NCBI RefSeq assembly: GCF_026212465.1
Contig: NC_080057.1
Coordinates: forward strand, 24,454,647 to 24,518,646
DNA length: 64,000 nt
Source: Amaranthus tricolor
Taxonomy: Eukaryota > Streptophyta > Magnoliopsida > Caryophyllales > Amaranthaceae
Direction of reading: 5' to 3'
Both the position numbers and the translations under genes were made by a program. The notes under the pieces are model-generated. The model was not told the origin of the DNA, searched no databases, and saw nothing but the letters and a program-made list of their open reading frames with translations. Shown here one piece after another: positions 9,624 to 21,400 of the stretch. Position 1 is the stretch's first letter. Every line of letters starts with the position of its first letter.

Positions 9624-12600
9624 ATGAACATGGCTCTTTCAACTTCTACAACACCATTCATAACTTCACATAGCAAATACACTGATTACCCTTCTGCATA
9701 TTTTCTCAGAAATTCAGCAAAAACCTCCATTAATGGCTTCTTTCCTCTTTTCAAAACCCCCATCACAATCAAACCTTACCATCGACCTTTACTTACTGTC
9801 TCTGCCATTCCTAGCTCCAAAGGCAATTACCCAATTGTTTATTTTGTTTTTCCTTTAAGGGGTGTTTGGTTTTGTGGAAAAAATTTTGGTTGATAATAAT
9901 ACAAATTATAATTAAAAAGGAACTTGTAAGGTTGGAAGTGGAAGAAGAAAGGAAAATGTTTGAAAAGGGATGAAAACCTAAAAATGGGGAAATGGGTTAT
10001 CCGGAAAAACATTTTTCCCTAAAACCAAACACCCCCTAAACTTTTTGTTACTTTAATTGTTTATGTAATTCAAGTAATATTTGTTAATGGGTGCTTTTAT
10101 TTTGATTAATTTTGCTATTGCAGAAGTTGGGTCATTTCTTGATAGTGAAACTAATATCTCTATGCTGGATAAAGCTCTGGTCTTTGATTTGAATGGAAAG
10201 GGAATTCCCATTAATGATTTGTGGAAAGATAGGAAAGTTGTGGTTGCTTTTGCTCGCCATTTTGGGTAATTTTACTTCTTTTTTGAGGTTTCAAATTATC
10301 CCTTATTTTGATCAGGTCAAAGATTGATAGTTATTTGGTTTCGGATTATAATGGATCAAAATAAAACACATCAAAATATTTGCACTAAGTTGCATATGAT
10401 AGTTTGCTATAAAAGGTCCAATTAGAAACAACATCTTTATTGGTATTATCCCTAACAAGAGTAAGATTGCTTACATCTCATCCAAAACGAGCTGGTTAAT
10501 GACATTGGGATAATAAAATGTTTTGAGGTCTCAACAATTTAATTTTTATGTAATGTTGGTTATATGTTCCCTTTAGAAGAAATTGGTGGTTGTAGTTTTA
10601 CTTTTGACAATCTCCAAGAATCATGTATGATAGATTTAACATAGACTAGAATGGTGAATCAACATTCAAAACAATCAAATACTTAGTTACCAATCTTTGA
10701 GAATAGCTTCATCTATAATGTTTTGTCTTATGTGAACATAATAAGGTACCTCTTATAAACCCAGCATGTTTGAGTCGGATGTATGTACTTCTATTATTTT
10801 GGAAAGAAGCACGTAGTGCCTTGTTCGTTACACGTAATTTGATAATGAGATTGTTCTAAGTTTAATTGGGTTATTGCAGATGTGTGTTTTGTCGTAAGCG
10901 GGCTGATATTCTTGCCTCGAAGAAGGTAACTTGACTTAATTTTGTATTTTGTTCCATCCCAAAACTATAGTGGCAAACTAGTTATTTATGTTTTCAGAGT
11001 TGGATTTTTGTGCTGACATATGATGATATCTAAAAAATTTAAGGAATTGTGGCTTGCTATAAGGTTCTGTGATTGTGATGTCTGGTTTCCTTTTCGTGTG
11101 AACTTCAAAAAAGTCCTGTTATCAACAAATTGGCCAGTAATGGCAAATGCGCGCCTTGTTCTGCTCATAGAGCGAGACCAGTTTCTAATAGAGCATTGTC
11201 TGAGCAACTTTCTCTGACTCACAATTACACCAATGATTCCATGTTGAAAAAACATCCCCAAGAAAGATTTTCGACATCGAGAATCTTGCATATTTTTCCA
11301 AGTGGGGTTTGGAGATGCATCAATTCTGACTATGGTGACATAAACACTTATAAAAGGTTTAGGGGTGTTCTTGTCTCGTTCTAAGTTGGTCAGATTTTGA
11401 AGACAGGATGAGATTTTTCAGTTATGTCCCTTATTTTTTGACTTGGCCAAAGATGTAGTTTTTAAGTTTCGGATTATAATGAATAAAATGACTCATTAAG
11501 AAGTGTGCACTTCTTATTTATGTGAAGTTGCACATGACGTTTGCTACCAAGGGTCAATTATAAACAACTTCTTTGTTAGTTATATCATTAATAAGGGTAA
11601 GATTGTGTACATCTGACTCTCCCAAATTCCACCCTAGGTGGGAGCCACTCAATGACATTGTGGTGATGGAATGTAGTTTTGATGAGATTTTTCAGTTGCA
11701 AAAAAAATCAATTAGTGTATCTTTGGAGAAGTGTTTGGGGTTCCAAGTGTTATGTGACCTCCACATCTAAGGTTGGGGAACACCTCTATCGACTGTTCCA
11801 TAGCTATTGTTTGCCTTTACATTGAGAAGGTCAATATGAGATTATGAAGATATACGGTAAAAATTGTAGTATTTAGGGCTCGTTTGGTAGTTGGTAATAA
11901 TTGGCTGTAATGCTTATGATTTTATAAGTACTTAGGTGAAGAAAATTTATACCATAGTCCATGGTGATGCATGTCAGCACTTGCATAATGAATATCTTAA
12001 CGTGTAATAATTAGCTGAAGCAGAAGTTGAATTCCACCCTTCCATTATTTAAGCGCGATACTAGTGGAGTATATAGCAAAATATTTATACCGTCTCCGTC
12101 GCAACTGACACAAGGAATGAAAAATTAAGAAACTAGCACTTGATTGATTTTTCAAGAACAATGAGACCACATGTTCCTAATTCTCGTGGAGTTCTCTATT
12201 TATAATTACTTACCATATCACAGAGATCCAGCTATTGTAATGCCATTCGAGTAGTAAAACTAAAATCCAGCAGGAGTGAAGTTTTTGGTAGATTTTCAGT
12301 TTCATCAACTCAGACCCGGACAAGGAATTGGAACACTTGTATTTGTTCGTGCAGATGCGGCATGTCTCAAACTGATCTACAGCCTGCAGCTACGCCATCA
12401 CCTCCTGTGAAAATTGTTAGCGTCTTTGGAAATGGAAGCATTAGTCCTCTTCAATCTACCCCTTGGCAAGATGTCCTTCTTCATACTGTAAGTGATTTGG
12501 AATGACCCTTGATGTCTATTCTTTGCGTTACACGTAAATTCTAATTGCCGTACAAGATCTGCTTGTTTGAGGATGTTACACAGTTGGATGAGTTTTTCTT

Positions 12601-15600
12601 GCCATCTTATCTGTGAGCAGGCAGAAAGATTGAAGTGGGTTGATGAAGGATTTGAAATGCTTGTCTTTAATGATGATGTCTGTCGATCCAGTGAAAACCA
12701 ATACCTTGTAAAGGCACTTGAACATGCTGATATACTGTTGGTTGTTGCTGTGACAAAACAAGAATCAGTAGAGTGGATTCAGAATCATACTCAAAACATC
12801 CCAAATGTTATAAGTTTCGAGTCTTCTCCTGTATTGGTGAATAAACTAGGAGGAACCCCGGTTGGCAGTGGAACCAAAGAAAACCTGATAGGCTTTTCAA
12901 AATCTAAGGAAGCCAATGAGAAATCTGAAGTAGTGCATACAGTTACTGAAGCTTGGGATCGGCATAATTCAGACGACATTAGATTTGCCTTGTTGGTTGT
13001 CATCAATGCTTATTTGAGACCAGTTCCCGTTTTAAAGAATTTGAGAGCAAAGGGATTTTCTACTCTCAGCTGTATGGTGAAAAATTGTGGGTCCCAGATT
13101 CTGAATTGCTTGTTGGATCCTGCTTGTAGGAAAGCCCTTCAATGCTTAAACAAGTGCAGTCCTGTGGATCAAGTTTGCAACTATCGCTGCATTGCTTCAT
13201 ATGAAAGCCCTCAGCTTGAAGCATTCTCTCTCTGTGTATTACAAAAACATAATTGTTTACAACTCGATGCCCAAATTCCCGACAAGCCATACGTAACTCC
13301 TATGGAAAAGTTTCGTGGGTCTGAGTTGTGTCATGAAACTGCTGAAGATCTCTTTGTCGGTTGGTTAGGGACCATGAATTGGAGTTGGCGTGTCGTGGCA
13401 GGTCAAAATCCTGCTTATGATCAATTTCCTTGTCAGTATCAACTCTTTTATAGGGGAAAGGCCAAAGGTTCATTTTGGTATGAGCCGGTCTTTCAAGTCA
13501 AGACCTTGGACGAAAGAATTGTATGGAGAAGGAGAAGATACAGGGTCAAAAGAGGTCCAATTCCAGGCAAATTCTTTTTCAGTGTTCTGGATAATGGTGT
13601 TGTATCAAATGAGTCCTGGACAATTGTGGATGTTGCTGATAATCTTAGCTGGGGATTGTTTCATTATCATGGAGCTGCTCGAGTTGCAGGACAATCCTAC
13701 ACAGGTGCAGTTCTTGTAACTCCAGATGGAAGTTACCCTTGTGAGGCAGAAGAACCTAGATTAAATAGTGCTCTTGATAAATGTGGTATCAAGAAGTGGG
13801 AGTTATTTACCGTAGATAATTGCTCTTGTCATGATGCACCGCTTGGCATTCCTGACGGTTCAAGCTTGCATTGCAAAATAGAAGTCGAAGAACGGAAACC
13901 AGTTTGATGTGTGAGTTTTCATGCTCTCGATAAATGTGTCCTTGTGAATAATTAGATAGCTGTAATCGCTTTCAAATATAAACTCGAGGCACCATAACCA
14001 ATGTGTAAAATTATGAATGTGCATTGTGTTTATTTGTTGATGCATTGCGTTGAGCGTACACTAGCCTGTAAGGTATTGTTCCACTTTACCTAGACAATAG
14101 AGATGTTCATACGGGTCATCAGGTCAATTTCGGATCAAGAGTTTCGGGTGGGGTTAGAAACCCATGTTCATATTATTTTTACATAATTTTAAATCCATTT
14201 TGAAGTCAGGTCAAATCGGGTTCGGTTATAAGGTCGTATATATATCAGGTCATCAGGTCTGTTTTGACCACCTCTACTAGACAATATGTGCATAGAAGTC
14301 TAACTATAACTTTTATTGCTACGCTCGTCAACCTCGGCCATGGTTAGTCATCATAAGGAATGGATTTAATTTTTGATGTTGAATTACTATTTCAATCAAT
14401 GATTAATATATGATATGCCATCTTCCTATTTCAAGCTGTTATGGTTATTTGACAATTATTTTTAAGAATTACTCGGCGATACTATGTTCGAAATCGTCTG
14501 CTTTGACCTACCTGATGGTCATAGAGCCGAATTTGAGAATTGATTAAAGTCAAACTAGTTGGCACTAAATTCCTAATTTGTAAAATCAATTTCATTTTTA
14601 TTTTCTAAGCTATTATTATAGGCACGGTGACGTTGGATTACGCATTCTCGTTCCATTGTTACTGATTGTATGATGTGAAATCAATAGGAACAAATGGATG
14701 CAGCTGGTGTAGCACTTGTTTTGATTGGACCCGGAAGCGTTGATCAGGTACGTCGCATCAAAAACTCGAACTAGACATTGTTTATTTCCGCACATGTTCC
14801 TATTGATCATCATTAGACAGTAAATTCTGGTGTATGTTTCAACCTCATTGCTATGCTTTGTCGATACTCTATGCAGGCTAAAGCTTTTAATGAGCAGACC
14901 AAATTTCCAGGAGGTACTGTCTCTTGCTTTCAAGAATCATGATTTATTCATGCAATGAGTGTGGAATGTTGAAACTTGAAACTAAGAACTGCTGTCAGAA
15001 TTCTTTCGATTCCACGATCAACTATTATTTTGTTCAGTGGTAATGATTGACGCCTTATGACCTCTTCTCCCCTTTCCAGTTCCAATTTCCAAGCTTGCGA
15101 GGGTTTAAGTCCAATGGGTCTTTTTCTTCCCTACCTCAAGAAAATTGTCTTAGGATCATAGTGTTTAAACAAGGTTGCATTGCATCGTATTGGCTGTGAT
15201 GTAAAGGTTTTCATGAACCGATATTTCCAGCGTTGACACGGTGTGAAAAAACCTCGTTTTGGGCTCTATCTAGGGATATCGTTTTGGGCGTTACGATAAC
15301 TGCATCACTCCCGTTACCGCATCGCTGTTCCATTACCGTTATTGCAAACGTTACCGCATTTTTACACTATGGTTAGGATTGAAGAATTTGAAATTGGGAT
15401 AATCTAGTGAACTGTGGGTTTGGATGTTATAGAACACCCCATTCACAAGGAATATGTTTTGTTTGAAGCTGATGGGGATTTGAGGTCCATTGCTCATATT
15501 GTTTTTTATTTTACTGGCCATGGGTTGGTGGGTATCGTTTTCTGCAGAGGATCTTATATTCATGTTTATTGTTAAAACTTGAAAGTAAACAAGAATTAGA

Positions 15601-17307
15601 GGAATAGAAAGAAAAGACCATATTGCGGGAGAAAAATGAAGATAATCGTGGAAAAAATAATTGTTATTGTTGTCATTTAATGGCATTGGGGTAATGGAAT
15701 GTTGTTGTCGGCTTGTCGCAGTATGCTCAAGTAAGTTTTAATTATTTGTGCTAGTGTTCTATGTCTTGTTGCACGACTACTTCCCTTTGGTATAATTTAC
15801 AATTTCATTGATTATATTGAAAAAATGACGGGTTTATTCCACGAAGCTAAATCTATTTTGTTCTTGTTTCAGAAGTTTATGCCGATCCTAATCATTTATC
15901 TTATGATGCACTGAAATTTGTTTCTGGGGTCACAACTACATTTACTCCCAAGGTACTGACTGATAAATAACTAGATGGACATCCGGGCTTTATGTCACGA
16001 TACATTATTTCAGCTGAAAAAGATGCTTACTTATCCGAGTTAATCTTGATTGTGCAGGCTGGTTTGAAGATAATTGAGTTATACATGGAGGGCTACAGGC
16101 AGGACTGGGGGCTTTCCTTTCAGAAAGACACGGTGTCTAAGGGTGGCTGGTATGTGACATTATCCTTCATTAACGCGTAATTGTCTACGAGATGTATGGG
16201 ATCTATGTCTGTTAAACTGTATGATTTCCATTGTCTAAGATGCTATTGGGAAATCAATTTACCATCTCCACTTCGATTAATAAATATTTGATGTTAGTTT
16301 TGAACATTTCGATAATAAATATGCAAAGTTGCTAATGATGTTTGCTATCAAGAATCAAACGTAAACAATTCCTTTATTTTAGCTTGCGTAAGGTAAAGTT
16401 GCACATCCCACCCTCCAAACCCCGCTCGTGGGACTCAGGTTGTTGCTTCATAATGTCATTAGTATAATGGAATGTTTTAGTGTTGAATTTCTTAAGCGTA
16501 AATTTTTTGTTGAATAATTTTTGACGGACCATACTTCTGTACGATTTCACTGTACATTGAGAATTTGTATTACTTTCTAAGTTCATGTCGTGCCATTTGT
16601 TCTTTCAGGCAGCAGGGAGGAATCATTGTAGCTGGACCTGGTAAAACAAATATTTCATATATTCACAAGGTTAGGACCTCATTTTACGATGATTTTACGA
16701 TACATTATAACTTGGAGCCTAATCTGTCTTCGAAAAAACGCCTGCATAAGGACACCATACAGATTAGCTGAAAAATATTGCTACGATCACTTAATCCCGA
16801 GTGATTGAACTACCTCAGCAAAAAACTTAAGCGTATGGTTGAAACTCCATGATATGTTATATACTCTATCACATCTCCCCATAGGCGAGTCCTTTTTGAG
16901 CCAGAAAATAGTTCTTAATGCCGTGTGGTTAAACCATCACAGCAAAAAATTTAAGTGCATGGTTGAAAGTTGAAACCCCATGATATTTTATATATTCAAT
17001 CACGTCTCCCCACTTAAGAGTCCTTTTTGAGCCAGAAGTGTGGATGCAACACAGGTCCTCTTCTTACATGACGTTAAATAATCCATTTGAAACGAGAGGG
17101 GATGAGTTTTAGACCTGTGACCTTTCATCACGCTGGCTTGTGATGCCGTGTCCAAATCACTTAAAAGCTTAAGGCTATGGATGAAGCTCCATAATATATG
17201 AGTACGTCTTGTTGTCACGGAATTGATTTGAGTATCATTGTGTGAAACAGGACAAAGAAGCAGGGGATGATCCACCGGTTGAAGAAATCCTTGAAGCATG
17301 TTGTTGA
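9624..17307 (+). CDS. AAED1: Thioredoxin-like AAED1 protein (AhpC/TSA-type, peroxiredoxin-like), chloroplast-targeted
   Basis: Nine exons join in frame to 257 codons: 9624-9822, 10124-10265, 10880-10925, 14688-14747, 14877-14913, 15873-15952, 16058-16149, 16609-16669 and 17251-17307. Residues 1-~65 are Ser/Thr-rich and resemble a plastid transit peptide; an ATG at 9630 (MALSTS) is an equally good start. The thioredoxin-fold domain holds ARHFGCVFCRKRA, with the redox pair Cys115 and Cys118. Later come GVALVLIGPGS, EVYADPNHLSYDAL, YMEGYRQDWGLS and the C-terminal DKEAGDDPPVEEILEACC, all typical of plant AAED1. The family is predicted to be a stromal antioxidant or reductase; its substrate is not established. 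Intron 1 appears to use a GC donor (AAAG|GCAATT). Intron 3, 3.8 kb long, contains a complete second gene. Confidence 0.88.
9859..10036. mobile_element. Tourist-like MITE in AAED1 intron 1
   Basis: This 178 bp element begins GGGGTGTTTGGTTTTGTGG and ends AAAACCAAACACCCCC. It is flanked by TAA at 9856-9858 and TAA at 10037-10039. Inverted repeats of the G(n)TGTTTGG type with a TAA target duplication indicate the PIF/Harbinger superfamily. The interior is non-coding. Confidence 0.8.
10388..10525 (+). repeat. SINE-like repeat, copy 1 (AAED1 intron 2)
   Basis: A degenerate copy recognisable from GTTTGCTATAAAAGG, AAACAACATCTTT, AACAAGAGTAAGATTG and TTAATGACATTGGGATAAT. See the copy at 11520-11686 for the family description. 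Confidence 0.55.
11130..11364 (+). other. Candidate first exon of the nested VDR-like gene
   Basis: An ATG at 11130 opens a frame rich in Ser, Arg and His without acidic clusters, compatible with a transit peptide, and reaches a possible donor AAAAG|GTTTAG. Splicing to an acceptor near 12276-12278 (TCCAGCAG) would join the frame of the downstream exon. This is only a proposal; the segment could equally be plain AAED1 intron. Confidence 0.25.
11520..11686 (+). repeat. SINE-like repeat, copy 2 (best preserved; AAED1 intron 3)
   Basis: The copy shows the family's landmarks in order: GTTTGCTACCAAGGGTCAAT, AAACAACTTCTTTGTTAG, AAGGGTAAGATTGTGTACAT, CCCTAGGTGGGAGCCACT and AATGACATTGTGGTGATGG. Related copies in the window lie at 10388-10525, 16320-16485, 24684-24815, 52068-52255 and, inverted, 62765-62890. 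A partial one lies near 15663-15700. The short dispersed structure, absence of coding and TTG-rich 3' ends in some copies suggest a tRNA-derived SINE family. A/B-box promoter motifs are too decayed to assert. Confidence 0.65.
12224..13907 (+). CDS. VDR: Violaxanthin de-epoxidase-related protein (VDR-like), nested in AAED1 intron 3
   Basis: Exon 12224-12487 and exon 12621-13907 join in frame (CTTCATACT|GCAGAAAGA). The first encodes a basic, Ser-rich leader and SPPVKIVSVFGNGSISPLQ; the second a ~100-residue segment followed by the VDE-type Cys-rich domain (CMVKNCGSQILNC, CLNKCSPVDQVCNYRC) and the lipocalin-like core (TMNWSWRVVAGQNPAYDQFP, GSFWYEPVFQV). VDE itself is the thylakoid-lumen violaxanthin de-epoxidase; the related plant proteins (VDR class) are plastid proteins of unproven activity. 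The true start is unclear: an in-frame ATG at 12161 is followed by a TAA at 12203, so translation from it would stop. I therefore begin at a possible acceptor (ATCACAG|AGATCC); a first exon further upstream or ATG 12362 are alternatives. Confidence 0.85.
13908..14687. other. 3' flank of the nested gene and remainder of AAED1 intron 3
   Basis: No further exon is seen. A stretch at about 14118-14275 is made of GGGTC/AGGTCA words (CGGGTCATCAGGTCA, TCGGGTTCGG), like the low-complexity dispersed repeat also seen at 46640-47120. Confidence 0.4.
15157..15371 (+). mobile_element. hAT-type MITE, copy 1 (AAED1 intron 5)
   Basis: The 215 bp element begins CATAGTGTTTAAACAAGG and ends CCGCATTTTTACACTATG. 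It is flanked by 8 bp copies CTTAGGAT and GTTAGGAT (7 of 8 match). Its interior is unusually rich in CG and in GTTACCG/CGTTACCGCAT words and does not code. Family members are at 20195-20335, 30404-30636 and 32494-32653. Confidence 0.8.
16320..16485 (+). repeat. SINE-like repeat, copy 3 (AAED1 intron 7)
   Basis: Recognised by AAAGTTGCTAATGATGTTTG, AACAATTCCTTTATTTTAG, GCGTAAGGTAAAGTTGCACA and TAATGTCATTAGTATAATGG. Confidence 0.5.
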
Positions 17308-18410
17308 TGAAATTTCCTTCATCCTTTTTCTTTCACGACTGTAACACTGTTTGAGACAACCTACCATTTGTCCGTCTATGTTCATTAAGATTTGGGATGG
17401 AGCAAGGAAGATATGAGTGATGACCAAAAGATAGATATAGATGTATATGAGTATATAGATTTCTTAATACAATCTCTTTATGGTTACGTATAAATAAGTT
17501 TCAATCTCTTATCCTGTATCTTTTCTTCTCCATTTTTTACCTTATCTGTGTTTGTGGTTGCTTTGTAAAGATTGCTACATTTGTATGTAGTATAAAATTA
17601 AGATTCAAAACGTGTATGTTTTGATCTTTTATCAAAACATTTGTACTTTAGCAACCCTTGATATAAAGTATCGGCGTTTCGCTTATTAATTAACAACCAT
17701 TGAACAAACAAAATACGCAAAAGACACTACTTGCTCATCCAAACTGACAAGGAACCCAAGTCTCCACATCTACTTGTAAGAGCATATTGTTTTAAGTGTT
17801 TGGGAGTGAAAAACTTAAAATTATAGAGAAATGAAAATACAAAAGTACAAGTAAGGAATTAATTGAAAATAAATTAAGAGAAGAAAGCCCTCTAAATAGA
17901 AAAAAGAAAATACGAAAGTAACCTGTTTCAAAATCAATTTGAAACATAATTCACTAAAATTGAGCTAAATCCATTTGATACAAACAAAAGTCGATCCAAA
18001 CAACTTATTTCACCGAATTCTAAAATAATCATCTACTAAAGCATAATATGTAGTTTGGCATACAAAACATAGATTCATAATGAACTAGGGTTCTGGGTGA
18101 GCGTGGTAAGTGATCACTGATCTGCAAGATTGTAACGTCCTCGGACATATCGTGTATCCTAACGTTCATATAACGGTTTTACAGTAAGTACAATATTTTT
18201 TAATATGTCGTATCTCCTAATGATTTATCCCTATAGCTACTTGGCTAGTACCTTGCTGCGTTTTCGAACTTGTAACACTTTCACTTGAGGACTAATGATG
18301 CTACATTAACTAGGCACGCTTTAGTACACTTACATAGATCGCTTCATGGCTTTAACTACGTATGAATTCTTTCAAGGGTTTTGCAAAGCTACCAGAAGTG
18401 ACTTTAGAAT
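17308..18410. other. Intergenic region between convergent AAED1 and DUF707 genes
   Basis: Both genes end toward this stretch, so it holds two 3' UTRs. T-rich and AATACAATC/AATTAATAAG-like polyadenylation signals are plausible near 17450-17700. No gene is supported. Confidence 0.4.
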
Positions 18411-21400
18411 CTACATCAACGTGGGATAACGGGCTGTATTATTGACAGAAAATCCTAATGACTCGTAATAGTCTTTTTCAGCAACAGCCAAGCGGTCTTG
18501 GAACATTGTCCATTCTCTTCTGCACCTCTCCTTCACCTGGCCCAATAAAATAGGAAGTAAGAGATGATCCAACTGTTACGCCTATATTGACTACCAAGAG
18601 CACGAAAGACAAATGAGCTTGCAACCAATAGGTACACAAGCAAGTTAGCAAATCACTTGATCGAGAGTTTGCGTGAAGTTGGATTTTCAAATGAGCAAGA
18701 GAACTTACCCCCACCCATGGTGCCTTTCCGAACCTGGCTTGACCCTATTAGTAAAAATAATGACAAGTTTTAATTAAATAACCAATAAAACAACAAAAAG
18801 AAACCCATCCCCCCCCCCCCCCCCCCCAAAGAAAAGGAATATTCTTTGTCACCTGGTTCCCAAGTGATGGAATCCCTTGATGCACAATCCACTGAGAGTC
18901 TATGACCCCGATCTTCTCATGAGCCGGCTGCAGAACAATTTGTACAATAAGTAATGAGCTTTGAAAAAGGAGCTATTATGGATAAAGATGAAAATATAAT
19001 AATCAGAAGACCTCAACACACTTCCGTAAAGCAAAGTCAAGGCCCCATCCATGCACCAAGTCATTCTGAAAGTGCAAAGCGATAGTATTAGTGGTGAATA
19101 AACAGTATAAAGCCATCGTCAATAAGTGAATATACCTGAATCATATGCCAAACACAGCGCCATGCATTTCTTGAAAATACAGGTGCCATGATTTCGATGA
19201 ACCTGTTAGTTGAATTATCAAGCTTTTTAAGTAGCTTTCGAAAAATTAAAGCCCATGAAGAAAAAATTGTAATTATACATACGCAGCACAAGGTGGCAAC
19301 ACAGGATCAGGGCACCATCCAGGCTTTTCTTCAGTCACTCTGCAAAGGAAAGGTGAAACAGTGATGAGTCAACTTAAAGCAGGCTAAATGTGATTGTTCA
19401 TCAAATAAGAGAAAAGTTCAAAAACCTCTTACTTGTGGACCTCACTATCACCTCTCCTCTTTGTCATTTGCCATGTTAGACCTTTGTCAGGCTCTAATCC
19501 TGGCTGCGAAATCTCCAATCCATGCTTCTTCACCAATTCAATGTATCTACAGCAGAATAATTGGAAATTGGAAACTTAAGGAAATAGTCCACATCAATGG
19601 CATGAATTTCAGTAGAAATCTAAGCTCACTTCTCTGCATCAAAGTGTTCAACCCCAAGGTCTTCATCCCAAATAAATATGTAATCATATGCAGCCACGAC
19701 ATTCGGATGAAGATACCTTTTAGCATACCACCTATAACAGGCAACAGAGAATGGAAAAAAGTAACTAAAAAGCAAAAGTCATTATACACACACATGACGT
19801 AGCCTTCTGATTTCTTTCAATGGAGAATTTGGTTTAGATTTACAAGAATTTCGAACCAAAACTCCTTTTTGTATTTGGTATCTTTATCTCCCAATCACAC
19901 CATTGCAAGGACAGAACAGCCCCAATAAGGTCTTTTCTATATTCTCCTAATTACTCTAGCATTCCAAATTTTCAATTCACATGTGTTTGGTGATATAAGC
20001 AACAGAGACAATCAGCAAACCATCACCACTGTCCAGCATACTCGTATCAACTATCCTCCACTACCACTATATTATTGTCTTAAGCCACACATTTTAAAAT
20101 CTGCAATTACAATTCTTGCTAATATTACACCAAAATGACATGAAAAATTAGAACTTTGAGGAGCTTAGAAGAGGAATGGTGACAACAAGAGTTATGTGGT
20201 TATCGTAACGCTTGAATATCGGCCAAACCCATAAGATATACCTTGATAAGGCCCAACACGTGGTTTTTTACACCTTTACTATACGGGAAATATTGGTTCC
20301 AATGCGACGCGATGCGGCCTTGTTTTTACACTATGGATTAGCAGAAAATATGACGAAGATTAATGGAATTGATGTTCTTATTGGTAGATTACTATCAAAG
20401 ATAACGCTGAAGACAATATACACTTTGCCAACGACGTTTTCTCGTGTTAATTTAGTTGGTTCATGTAGCCTACCCCATATAGTTACGATTAAGGCTTTGG
20501 CATCGTTAGCATTGTTGTTTTAGAAACAACGGCCTTGAATCTGGAATTCTGATCTACTAGGCAAGAGTAAAGCATATTATAGCTTCGCGAAATCTCCGCA
20601 TAAGTCATAATAGTGTGCAATAGTACAACATGGTAGATACATTCCACCTCTTTTTTTTGGAGAAAGGGGCCATGTGAAAAGTAAAACAAAAGGTAGTATT
20701 TAAAAATAAATAGATAACCAAATTGTATGCTGTCAGTCTTTGAGTCAAGTGAACTGGACACTTATGGGCAGATAATAAAGATAATTGTAAACCTTAATAT
20801 ATGTTCAAGAAATCCCTAAAACACGTGCTAAATAACAAAAGTTAGATTAGAACAAAAAGCATAATTTACGATCTCAATTTTTTGAATGACGTTTGATGAA
20901 TGAGGAATTAAAGTCTTAGTGATTCGAAAAGGCCATTGTCAAAGTTGTAGTACTTACCATTTAGTTTGTTTACGGGCACTGATATGGATAGCTCGCTTTG
21001 ACCACTCAAACTCATCCCAATCATTTGTCCGACCATCGTAATGAAAAAGAATAATTGTAAAGTTATCTGAAAACTGTAAAATCAACTTCAGAGGAAGATG
21101 ACATAAGAAGAAAAGGAGGTCAGTGAAACAAAAGGACCAGCCAAACCTTCTTGATGCATGCATCTACATTGGCTCTTTGATCATAGCCAACTGTAAAAGT
21201 CACAAGGTACTTGGGTTTACTAGTCAAGTCCTGCAAACAACCACCATCAAAAGCTTTCTAAATAAGCATATCAAATAACTGATTTCACAATATTTTTTGA
21301 TAGTTGGCATACATATTACCCAAGTACATACTACTATAACGTTGGCAACCAAATTATATTCGAAAATGGTTAAGAATCACTATACATAAAGTTTTAAATT

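Noticed and set aside
12567..12620. ATG at 12567 as the start of the VDR-like protein
   Set aside because: The sequence reads through an intron: the acceptor GAGCAG|GCAGAA at 12620 joins in frame with exon 12224-12487, which contains conserved-looking sequence.
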